Below, piece after piece: positions 10,732-18,778 of a DNA stretch of 20,465 bases (its first letter is position 1; the number at the start of each line of letters is the position of its first letter). The notes beneath the pieces are model-generated. The model worked only from the letters and a program-made list of their open reading frames with translations. It did not search any database and was not told where the DNA came from. The stretch is from Haplomitrium mnioides (taxonomy: Eukaryota; Marchantiophyta; Haplomitriopsida; Calobryales). The stretch lies in contig JBNGIS010011062.1 in NCBI GenBank assembly GCA_049999725.1, positions 1 to 20,465 on the forward strand. Direction: 5' to 3'. The translations under genes and the position numbers were made by a program.

Positions 10732-12216
10732 TTAGAAAGTATTGTCTAGAAAATGTATCCTCAACCTTACAAGCAAATCATTAAACACGTACTCGTTTCG
10801 AGTTTGGAGGTTCTTCTTCATCAAATTACAAAACTTTGAGGACTTTGGCAATCCAAAATAGTCTGCCATTTGGATAGAGAGATGCAACAATACAAATAAA
10901 CTTCTAGCTTTCATATCATGTAGGTTGCCAAATTTATGCCTGTATTTAGTGTTGTGTGAAATTGTCCTTTCTCGCAACATAGGTGCTCCATCATAGATTG
11001 CTCGACGTGTAGAAAGTATATGTTATGTTGGAACGTCTTCCTTTGTCTGTTGAGCATCAAACTGAGAACCTCGACAATCATTTTGAGAATCATTACCAAT
11101 ACTTGTGGTTGTGAAGGTGGGAAGATGAATTCTACTTCGAGTTTTCATCTTCTTCTTTCAAGGATGTAAGCTGCAATCTCTTGTTGGGCAAGAAAAAAGT
11201 CATTCCACCATTGAATATCAAAATCTATAAAAAAAAAATTGTAGTAGCTTTCATTTATGTTGTCTCCTATTGAAAATACCACTTTCTATACGTCAACTTC
11301 TCTTTCTTCTTTTTGAGAACGTTCGACTTCAAAATATACCTTGAGAGAAATCAACATTGAACTGAAAATTTCTCTGTCCACTTCATATAGACACTTGAGT
11401 TGACAAATACCATCCGAAGGTAACCAAAATTCATCTCTTGAAAACTGTTTGCTCCAAATATTTACCTTCAAATCACTCAACTTGAACTTGAATTGTTGAT
11501 TGAAGGTAATATCATGCATCCTTTGAACCAGAGAAGGACGTTGTTGCAGAAAATTTTTAAAATCCAAAGTTTCTATCAAAAAAGTTACGTGAGGTTTAGG
11601 ATTATAAGATAATTGTAGCGCCTCACTTAGACTCATAATTGTGAATGCTTAAACACATTTAAAACATTTTGAGAATCTGCTAAACATTTGATTGATTTGA
11701 TCATAAGTATGGCTAGCCATGAGAAATCCCACCTTGATTTTTTGAAAAACAATCTTGGCAATAAGAAGACTAATTTATCCAAATAAGATAAAATTCATTT
11801 TCTTTTGTGTTGTATTGTCCAACTAAAGATACAAACTTGAAGGTAGCGGCTATTCAAAGTCACATAATATTCTATTGAGCAATGTCACTATCAAATTGCA
11901 TCCGCTTCTCAAGTTTCCATAGGTTGAAAAGACCCTTGAAGAAAGAGCATAATTGAATATTAAGGTACCAACAACATGCTTACCCACCAAAAAAATCTTT
12001 ATCAATGTTTCTTGGTGGCGAAAGCTACTGTGGAATAGTTATTTTCTTTCGATCCATTCCATCAATCACAATTCCCAAGTACTCTTGACCATCGGCATAA
12101 CATTTTCTTTGATAAAGTTTTGTTTTTTCTTTCATTTGCTAGTCACGATGAAGAAACAATTGGAAATCAAACTTGGCTGCATCATCACAAAGCACCAAAC
12201 AGATAAAAGCAGTTCA
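10732..12216 (-). pseudogene. DDE-like transposase relic (DUF7869-type)
   Basis: Read on the minus strand, the frame shows in order: QMKEKTKLYQRK, IVIDGMDRKKITIP (about 12050-12090), a frameshift at about 11985-11996, GKHVVGTLIFNYAL, LPSSLYL then stop then LDN (about 11815-11840), IVFQKIKVGFLM, SHTYDQINQMFSRFS (about 11700), and HDITFNQQFKF. The IDGMD / QLDN / GHTHDxID-type spacing is what I recall for a family of transposase-like proteins labelled DUF7869, seen in plants and animals; the family name is from memory and needs a profile search. Stops: TAG 12139, 12025, 11850, 11823; TAA 11775, 11649; TAG 11286; TGA 11145; TAA 11023. A second frameshift lies near 11150 and the C-terminal part ends at TAA 10732. 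The N-terminus is not identified. Clearly dead, but colinear over 1.4 kb. Confidence 0.72.
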
Positions 12217-12661
12217 ATAAAATATGTCTTAATGTTTCAAACTTTAAAAGATAACCTCAAGTTCTAGCCGCTACTTTGAACCAGAAACAACTACCGAGTT
12301 CTTGTTTCACTTGGTAGTAAAAAAAATATTTTTTTGGTGATTTGGTATTGAAAAACATCAATTTTACGTTTGTTATCTTTTTTTTGTAAAGAAAATCATT
12401 TTTTAGAAATACAAGTTAAGTATTTTACATTGAGATTATATTTGAAATTTTTTTTTATAATAAACACCCTAGAAAACAAGCATTTTGGTTATTGAAATAT
12501 TTTTATAAAACCTCACACTATTGTAAATACACTATATTCATCAAAAATAAAATAAACATATATCTTTTTATGAAAAAAAATTACAGGCAAACGTGAATGT
12601 CAAGTTGGGTACGGACTTTGAACCAGACTTTGAGCGTTGTAGCTATTAAATCCTATACAAG
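12217..12661. other. Very AT-rich spacer
   Basis: Long A and T runs (for example around 12320-12470 and 12540-12590). No gene or clear repeat. On the minus strand it separates the methyltransferase locus from the transposase relic. Confidence 0.5.
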
Positions 12662-12985
12662 CATAGACTTCAAACTAGAACCCTTAAGCCTATGTACGCA
12701 TAGACTCCAAACAAGAATCCTAAAGCCTATGCGGGCTTAGACTCTGAACAAGAACAATAAAGCTATGCACGCATGGACTTTGAACTAGAATCCTAAAGCC
12801 TTTGCGCACTAAGATTCTAAACAAGAACCCTAAAGCCTATGCACGCATAGACTTTGAACGAGAACCCTTTGGCTTATGGGTGCATAGACTCTGAACAATA
12901 ACCTTAAAGCTTATGCGCGCATAGACTCCAAACGAGAACTACAAAGCTTCTGTGCGCATAGACTCTAAACAAGAACATAAAACCT
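12662..12985. repeat. 37-bp tandem array, about 8.8 copies
   Basis: Units of 37 bp (one of 36) begin CATAGACT(C/T)(C/T)(A/G)AAC, continue (A/G)AGAA(C/T)CCTAAAGCC and end TATGCGCG. The first unit starts at 12662 and the ninth, partial, at 12957. Copies differ by several bases each, indicating age. The junction of units forms TATGCGCGCATA, the same core as in the other arrays. It lies 3' of the methyltransferase gene. Confidence 0.9.
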
Positions 12986-13012
12986 GAGTTGCCAAAGATT
13001 CCAAGAGTTCAC

Positions 13013-13150
13013 ATGCGCTTGGACTCCAAGCCCATATGCACATGGACTCCAAGCCCATGTGCACAAGGACTCCAAACCATTCTTAGATTAGCAATTGACT
13101 CAAAACCATTCTTACACTAACAATTGACTTAAACCATTCTTAGGCGCACC
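13013..13150. repeat. Two short tandem repeats (about 22 bp x3, then about 28 bp x2.5)
   Basis: 13013-13077 has three copies of a CATGYGCWYWWGGACTCCAAGCC-like unit, close in sequence to the 24-bp arrays in the introns upstream. 13078-13150 has ATTCTTA(G/C)A(T/C)TA(G/A)CAATTGACT(C/T)A copies. These are just beyond the 3' end of the methyltransferase coding region. Confidence 0.75.
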
Positions 13151-13260
13151 AAATTGAATTGTGATGAAATGGATTGAAAGTGCAACAAGTTGAAACTTTG
13201 GCAAATAAAACTTTGTAATAAAAATAATTTATTAATAACACAAAATTTTCAAATAGATGC

Positions 13261-13852
13261 TTAGGCTCTATCCTCCTTGGGAGGAATGGTCTCATCTAAA
13301 TCCAAAGGCTGAGCATCTGCAACCACTAGAGAGTCTTGGCAAGACTTTCTAGTCCTAGATATTGTGATAGAGTCACCAGTAGCACTTGCAATACTAGGAG
13401 AAACGGGTTCCTTGTGGTATGCATAAACTATCAGTGACTCAACCACATCAGATGGCAAGGAATCCATCGTCAAAACCCTCTGAAAAATGTAGATAGACTG
13501 ATGTCTATCATATTCCACTACGATGCAGTTTTGCATCAGCTTTAAAGCACATACAAGGCCTGAGCCTAACCTAGAGCAAAGATCTAGGATCCAATCCTGC
13601 TCGATTGACAAATGGTCAATGAAAATTTTATAAATAGCTTGCAACTTCTAATAAACATTGATAGGAGTATCATCTCTTGGATGTTTAAGTTTGGCAAAAA
13701 CTGCAGAACAAATAAAAGCACTACGCATGATCTGCCAAGGAAGTCCAACCAAAGGAGCAGGTTGTAAATTTAAAAGCCTCATGCTCCTCTTCCTTTCTTT
13801 TGTCTAGTAGCCCATAATTCAATATTTGTGGGCTTATGCGATTCTAAGACCA
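13261..13852 (-). pseudogene. Exon D: methyltransferase AdoMet-binding motif I and C-terminus
   Basis: The acceptor is CATTCTAG just before 13852. Its first base completes the codon begun in exon C. Text: KHPRDDTPINVY, TAG (13648-13650), KLQAIYKIF, then DWILDLCSRLGSGLVCALKL and later IVVEYDRHQS, which is motif I of beta-class methylases (Asp-x-Phe/Cys-x-Gly-x-Gly, AdoMet binding, 13558-13584) with the following acidic strand end. The first Gly of the motif is Arg (AGG). Other in-frame stops are TAA 13836, TGA 13821 and TAG 13806, in a poorly conserved stretch. The frame ends at TAA 13261, with a TGA four codons later at 13249. The last 40 codons are Ser/Thr- and acid-rich. Confidence 0.83.
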
Positions 13853-13978
13853 CTAGAATGATAAATGTTGCTTTTGTCCATGTAAAAAGAAAAACAAACA
13901 AATCAAACATTGCAACCAAAATGCAAGAAAAGAAAGAAACGAGAAATCAAAAACCAAAAAAATCAAAGAACAACTTAC

Positions 13979-14535
13979 TAGATGCCATGGTCGACTGCAC
14001 AATAGACTTCCAAAAGGGCATTCTCAATGATGCCAAATTGTTGCGACAAATGTATAATACCAAAGGACCAAAAATCCGACGTTGTAATTGCCGCAAAAGA
14101 TGAAACCATGTCAAAAATGTCACCTTTTGAAAAGGGTTCAGAATCATCGTGCTTACATTCCTTAAGGTTGTAACCATAAGGAATATCAGCAATAGCCAAA
14201 GTGAAACACCTAGGTTTCTCAAGGCCTTTCAACTGTCGAACGTTGGCCTCCCCGTGGACTTGGTAAAATGCCACATTGAGACCATTGATAAAAGATATCA
14301 AATCTTCTTCCTCGTCTCTCACACCTCCTTCAGTTGAAAGAGATGCAGCCCCACTTTGCTGCCTTGCTTTCCACTCTCTAGCCTTTTGGTAGTGGAGAAG
14401 AAAAGCTAGAAGATAAGAAACTAAGGTGGGAGCATGGTCTTGATCTTCAGGGGCTTCTTCGACCCCTAATTTTTTTTTACCTTTTACAGCTACTATCAAT
14501 TTTTTAGCTAGTTGTTGTTTGAAAGTTTTGTCCAC
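13979..14535 (-). CDS. Exon C: methyltransferase catalytic motif IV
   Basis: The acceptor is a strong pyrimidine tract ending TTTGTGTGCAG at 14536; the donor is GTAAGT at 13978-13973. The exon is 557 bp (185 codons plus 2 bases) and fully open. The TAG that seems to end the frame at 13978-13980 straddles the splice site, so splicing removes it. Around codon 110 the text reads CFTLAIADIPYG: beta-strand, then Asp-Ile-Pro-Tyr at 14187-14176, matching motif IV (Asp-Pro-Pro-Tyr/Phe) that binds the target amino group in N6A/N4C methylases; here the first Pro is Ile. A following DSEPFSKGDIFDM and TTSDFWSFGIIHLSQQ agree with the next helix and strand. All 11 Gln codons here are CAA/CAG. Confidence 0.85.
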
Positions 14536-15003
14536 CTGCACACAAAAAAATAGAAAACATTATAAAGAGACAAAAAAGATTATATGCTAGAGAGGGACAC
14601 TGAGTTTCAGGCTCGCATGGACATCGAAGTCCAGGCGCACAAGCACATCGAAGTCTATGTGGGCATGGACATTGAAGTCCCTACGCACAAGGACATCGAA
14701 GTCCATGCGGGCATGGACATCAAAGTCCATGCACGCTTGGACTTCGATGTCCTTGCGCGCAAGCACATCGAAGTCCATGCGGACATGGACATTGAAGTCC
14801 CTACGCGCAAGGACATCAAAGTCCAAGCGCGCATGGACTTCAATGTCCATGTGAGCATGGACTTTAAAAGTCCCTCCGCGCTTGGACTGCAAAGTCCATG
14901 CTCGTATGGACTTTAATAAACCTTTTCTTAAAACAAACGACAGCTTAAAATAAGTTCAATGAAACTCCACAGAAATGAATGTGGTGTGAAAAGAAGAACT
15001 TAC
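14536..15003 (-). other. Intron between exons B and C
   Basis: GTAAGT donor at 15003 and TGCAG acceptor at 14536, 468 bp, phase 0. More than half of it is the 24-bp tandem array at 14616-14922. The phase agreement of both flanking exons supports it. Confidence 0.8.
14616..14922. repeat. 24-bp palindromic tandem array, about 12.7 copies (intronic)
   Basis: Units of 24 bp (one of 25) start CATGGAC or CAAGGAC and run on as ATCGAAGTCCATGCGCG-like text. The centre, GGACWTCGAWGTCC, is a near-perfect inverted repeat and the unit border GCGCGC is another. A two-unit block recurs five units later (units 3-4 and 8-9), a trace of higher-order duplication. Because 24 is divisible by three, frames stay open on both strands, which creates spurious frames of 110 and 101 codons. 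Confidence 0.95.
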
Positions 15004-16479
15004 CAAAAGCTTTTTGAAGCTTGAATAAAACACATCCATCTATGACTCCTCAATGTGGAGAGGGTACTCTTCTCTTGCCTCCTCCCAAGTGTTGCAATAG
15101 ACATCCAAACAAAAACTTTTCACCATAAGCGCCAAAACTTTGTGTCTCTCTGCCTCTCGAGACATCTCATCCATTGAAAGCTCTACGGCTTCCACCCGCT
15201 TCAAAACTGAAATCTTTGCCTCATCAAGAAGACCCTGAAAGGACCTCCAAGACATCTACTTCATCTCCTCCATTCTCAGTGATCCTTTGGCCTTTGGCTT
15301 TTGGCCTTTCATTGTGTTCTTCTCCCACATCAAAAATATGCTCTATTGTAGATCTTAGAGCTCTCCACTCTTGAATGCCAGCTGGAACTAGTTGTCTTGA
15401 GAAGTTACCATCTTATCAAGAGTTTATTTGGGCTTTATCTCCAAGGTTTCCAGCACCAACTCCTTTTTCAGTTTTTGGGATAACACCATCCCACTCTCCA
15501 CAAATCTCTGATACCAATATTCGACCTTTTGAATAAAGGCCATTTCCAACCTTTACCTTTGGTCGTAATTGTCATCGATAGCAAAAATGCGGGCCTCTAT
15601 TAGTGTAAGCCCCACGTAGACGTAACAATTGCAGAGCGATAATGCAGGGTTCTTTGCTCCATATTTTGTGATTAATAGCTGCCTTGCTACAGCATTGTGA
15701 TTGCCTCCCGCAATCTCGTAACGATACTTGTCAGGGTTCCTGATGTCGAGCTTTGGCTTGTCATTTAACGTACACTTTGGGTCAATCACCACTATAAAAA
15801 AATTATGCGCATACTTATTAGTGAGCATTCTTTGCGCCAGAAGCTCAACAAAATCTTCATTCAGTCTTCGAATCTAGAATGGACCCCAGTTGTCCATTTC
15901 AAGTTTGGGCAAATTCAAATTCGCTAGCCTAATTGTTATTGTTTCTTCACAAATCCTATAACGCAAGATCGCAGACTTCCTTATCTTGTTCTTGTCTTCT
16001 TCAGTTTTTACCTGAGGGTCCACCTATTCCCTTTCTTGAAAAGATCGCAACCCCTTGTGGGATTTCCTTTTTGCTCTTGACGTAGGAACCTGAACTGGCT
16101 TTGGCTTTGGCTCATAGGCTTGCCCCAAGCTTCTTGGTGATGAAGACGAGGGGGCAGCAGATGACAACTTTGCTATAGATTCTGAGGGGGCTGGCTCCTC
16201 CTCAATGATCGGTGCTAGTGCAAGCTTTTTCTTCTTTGTAGCCAGTTTCTTCTTTTTTGAAGCCTCAACTGGCTCAGCCTCCTTTCTTTTATTTGGGGCA
16301 GAAGGGTCTGCCATGTGAATTGAGAATGTAGCCATGCTAGGATGCGGCATGAGTTGTTGAATATTGAAGCCATGCTTGGGCTTCAGAATCTTGATGTGGA
16401 TCGCAAGTTTGATGAAGTCCCTCTTAACGCACTTTGTATCTTTGTAGCTTTCCACGAAACCGACCAAAAACTGAGTGAA
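15004..16479 (-). pseudogene. Exon B: disordered Lys-rich region, ParB/Srx-like domain, helical linker
   Basis: The acceptor is TATTTTCAG just before 16479 and the donor is GTAAGT at 15003-14998; the exon is 1476 bp, exactly 492 codons. Residues 1-45 are a compact start. About 60-150 is disordered with KKKK runs (possible nuclear localisation) and Pro/Ser-rich text. About 175-305 resembles the ParB/sulfiredoxin fold: IRLANLNLP, then DFVELLAQRML, then GGNH at 15708-15697 in the place of the usual DGxHR, then a VYVGLT...EAR.FAIDDN ending. About 310-490 is charged and helical. Nine in-frame stops: TAG 16024, 15874, 15388, 15343, 15256, 15040; TAA 15553, 15424, 15355; no TGA and no frameshift. 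MADPSAPNKRK, at about 16315, could be an alternative start. Confidence 0.8.
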
Positions 16480-16942
16480 CTGAAAATAAAACAACAAACA
16501 ATTAGGCATAAGTAGATGTGTAAGACTCCACATTCATTGCAAGTAGGGACTCTAATAGAATTACGAGAGTGCACTACACAAGGGAGTCTATGCACTTATG
16601 GACGATGGGAGTCCATGCTTACATGGGCATCGGAGTTCCTGTGTGCAAAGACTCCCTTCGTCCAAGTGAGCCTGGACTTCGGAGTCCATGCTAGCCTAAG
16701 TTGACTCCCTTCATCCTTGCAAGCATGGACTCCCATCGTCCTGGCGCGCTTGGACTCTGGAGTCTATGCTCACATGGACTTCGAAGTCCATGCGCGCTTG
16801 GACTTGAGAGTCCAGTCGTTCAAGGACTCCCAAATCTATGCGCTCATAGACCCCGGGTCTCCATGCTTGCATGGACTCCTTGCGAGTTACATTAGCAAAA
16901 AGAGCTACAACTTAACAAAAGAAAAAGGATTTCAGAATTCAC
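16480..16942 (-). other. Intron between exons A and B
   Basis: Donor GTGAAT at 16942 and acceptor TTTTCAG at 16480, 463 bp, phase 0 on both sides. Like the B/C intron it is mostly minisatellite (16582-16880) and is nearly the same length (468 bp). Confidence 0.65.
16582..16880. repeat. 24-25-bp palindromic tandem array, about 12 copies (intronic)
   Basis: Units such as CATGGACTTCGAAGTCCATG at 16773-16792 and GGACTCTGGAGTCT, GGACTTCGGAGTCC and GGACTTGAGAGTCC neighbours, with CGCGCTTGG borders. The same design as the 14616 array but more diverged, with variable centres between GGACT and AGTCC. Confidence 0.9.
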
Positions 16943-17002
16943 CTTGCCATCTTACTTTGCAATCCGAAGATGCTTTGCAAAAATGCCCCTCTCTTTATAC
17001 TA
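16943..17002 (-). pseudogene. Exon A (3' part) of the ParB-methyltransferase gene
   Basis: The minus strand reads KERGIFAKHLRIAK, TAA (16952-16954), Asp-Gly-Lys and then a donor GTGAAT after 16943. In phase 0 this joins exon B, which opens FTQFLVGF. A pyrimidine tract ending TTTTAG at 17000 could be an acceptor, so the exon may begin at 16999. Alternatively it extends to 17188, where a CAG follows the LTR-like sequence, but that would need a TGA (17012) and a TAG (17000) in frame. The phase match and protein-like text support coding; the upstream limit is uncertain. Confidence 0.5.
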
Positions 17003-17188
17003 AAAAAAAAATCAAATCACTTGTGATTCGCACAATAAAAGGTAATTGAATCTTGGGACTGCACAAGCAGCCCAATGTTGGCTTTCTTGCCCTCTCGGAT
17101 ATGTGAAGGTAGAGGCTTCATTGGTTTCTCCTCATGTGACTTTGATGTTGAGTGCACATTGAATATGAGAGGTGGGTCGAAGTGTGGC

Positions 17189-17715
17189 TGCAATCATCAA
17201 TACACAATAAAATCTACAAAGGAAGAATACTCAATACAAAATATTGTGGAAATCCTCACTCTTTACTCCAAATGCTCTCACACAAATCACTCTTGTTCTC
17301 ACCTTTCTAACTCTCAACACACTCCTCACTCTATGAAAAACTATTCCTCAAGTGCTTGCCCTCTAATGAGTCTTCAAAGTAGCTCCTCCAAGAGCTCCTC
17401 CAAGCGCTTTTCCAAAGGTCTCTCACAACTCTCAAATCTAAAAATCTCCAAATGAAAACCAAGTTCCCTTTCTCTCTTCTTCTCCTCCTTATATACTAGT
17501 CTAGATAATTACTAGGAGTAAAACTAAATATTCTATCACCCTAGGTAAAGAATCCAAGGTGATTATCTCTCTAATTATTAAACCCTAAAAGTACTCCTCA
17601 TGTATCTCCACCTTTTATTTTCTTCATCAAGAAGAAGCTTCTCATTTGGAGCTTCTCTTGTCCAAGAATCTCAACCATTGATTTAATACTTTTATACCTT
17701 TTATTTTTCCCTACA
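17189..17715 (-). repeat. Probable gypsy 3' LTR (edges approximate)
   Basis: Read on the minus strand it would begin TGTAGGG (17715) and end GATTGCA (17189), with a TATATAA box (plus 17489-17495) about 225 bp in, followed by GA-rich transcribed-leader-like DNA. It lies downstream, on the same strand, of a gypsy integrase end, as a 3' LTR should. The termini are not a good inverted pair and no target-site duplication could be checked, so the edges are tentative. Confidence 0.4.
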
Positions 17716-18277
17716 AACGATTCCTAAGATGATACTTCGAGATTCCCTCAAAAAATAAGTCAAAGAACAAATTGACTTTTCTTGACTTTTCTCCTCTTTG
17801 GCCTATTCTAGAAGAATCTCTATAAAGTCATTAATACTAGATCAATTTGCCTGTACTATACCTTGTTGGAAATCTTGTCAAGTAAGCTTTCTACCTATAT
17901 AATAATATTTATATTTTATAATTTGTAAATACTCTCTGTTTGACTTTTCTGCAACTCACTTTTGTAACTTTGACCGGTTATAACTTTTGGTTTACAAGAG
18001 CTTTTTCACTTCTGTAAATTTTCACTAACTACTTAAGGAACATCATGTTCCTCTAAAAAATATTAGTTTATAAACATTTCTAATAAGAACACAATTTACT
18101 CTGCACTCAATTCTACACATATTGAAGAAAACCGATCAAATCTAAGTTTCTCTTAATAACTTCTAAGTCTTCTCCATACTTCATCAAAATGCATCCCATT
18201 CTATGACAGGGGTTTAAGCACATTCAAATCTTCACAAAACCATCCCATGCCTTCACATTTTACCTACCTATAAGGTT
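17716..18277 (-). other. Spacer between gypsy pol end and LTR
   Basis: AT-rich, no coding sequence. The minus strand has a purine tract CCAAAGAGGAGAAAAG near 17790-17805 that could be a polypurine tract, but it is not directly against a TG start, which weakens the LTR edge proposed at 17715. Confidence 0.4.
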
Positions 18278-18778
18278 TCACTCCGCCCTCGGAGTGAGTT
18301 CTTCCTTACGAGCGTAAAATGGCTTCATCTTGTCATAGTTCACCCGATCATAATGCATTCCTGTTAGCTCAGAAAAGCTCTAAGTGTAATTAGAAATCAC
18401 CTTCTGCACAACAAAAGGTCCAAAGTACCTTGGTAAGAACTTCTTTTGCTTTTGCTTATATCGAATGGAGTCGAATACCATCACCTTATCTCCTTGTTGA
18501 AACACCATAGGTCTTCTCTTCCCAAATTTCTTGTCATGACTCCTCTTTTGCTGGTCTTGGGCCTTGTGAATATTGACCTCAGCCATCACATGTGCTTCTT
18601 TAAGCTCCATCAATTGTTGACTACGAGTTCGGATAGCCATCTCCATATTTCCTTCTTCATGCCTTTCCACACTTGTAGTTCTAAACATAGGAAGATCAAA
18701 CTCAATAGGCAAGATTGATTCCAAACCATAAGTGAGGCAAAGAGGTGTATACCCTATTGAAGCCTTCTGTGGGAGCAC
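18278..18778 (-). pseudogene. Ty3-gypsy integrase C-terminal fragment
   Basis: Read on the minus strand: GYTPLCLTYGLESILPIEF, the typical end of the gypsy integrase core, then RSQQLMELKEAH, RSHDKKFGKR, FQQGDKVMVFDSIR and LPRYFGPFVVQKV, the GPY/F module that follows. A TAG at 18380-18382 interrupts it, but the same frame runs on through SFSELTGMHYDRV and MKPFYARKEELTPRAE to a TGA at 18278-18280, which looks like the natural end of pol. The 5' side is cut near 18765-18778, where the sequence changes to unrelated purine-rich DNA. RT and the integrase catalytic core are absent. Confidence 0.85.

Larger units (their letters stand above)
13261..17002 (-). pseudogene. ParB-domain / beta-class DNA methyltransferase gene, multi-exon
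   Basis: Predicted product: a nuclear protein joining a ParB/sulfiredoxin-like domain to an AdoMet-dependent N6-adenine or N4-cytosine DNA methyltransferase. Exons on the minus strand: A (upstream limit unclear) to 16943; B 16479-15004; C 14535-13979; D 13852-13261. Junctions B/C (phase 0 to 0) and C/D (phase 2, completed by one base) agree in reading frame, and each has GT-AG borders. Exons B to D give about 875 codons. The order is N-terminal region, Lys-rich linker, ParB-like region, charged helical region, motif IV, motif I, as in bacterial and phage ParB-methylase fusions. In-frame stops are TAG or TAA at 13 places before the terminal TAA, plus one TGA in exon D. No frameshift was found in B, C or D. 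It may be a pseudogene or may use recoded stops. An adjoining gypsy LTR probably removed the 5' end. Confidence 0.82.

Noticed and set aside
13828-14222. Frames on both strands overlapping exon C and the C/D intron
   Set aside because: Shadows of the methyltransferase exon; they lack motifs and conflict with the phase-consistent gene model.
14584-14916. Long open frames on both strands (110 and 101 codons) reading repeated His/Asp/Val/Met-rich text
   Set aside because: They are the 24-bp tandem repeat, divisible by three, inside an intron; frames are open on both strands at once.
15256-15555. Possible extra intron (AAAG then GTAAAG at 15555, AG at 15256) that would remove six stops
   Set aside because: There is no pyrimidine tract before 15256 and the intervening text is protein-like and in the same frame; kept as exon, though transcripts could overturn this.
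17001-17022. 22-base GTGATT...TTTTAG as an intron in exon A
   Set aside because: Too short for a spliceosomal intron; the TTTTAG may instead be an acceptor for a longer intron.
17075-17455. Plus-strand frame of 126 codons, Ser-rich
   Set aside because: Lies in the reverse complement of the probable gypsy LTR; Ser runs come from CTCCTCCAAGAG repeats.
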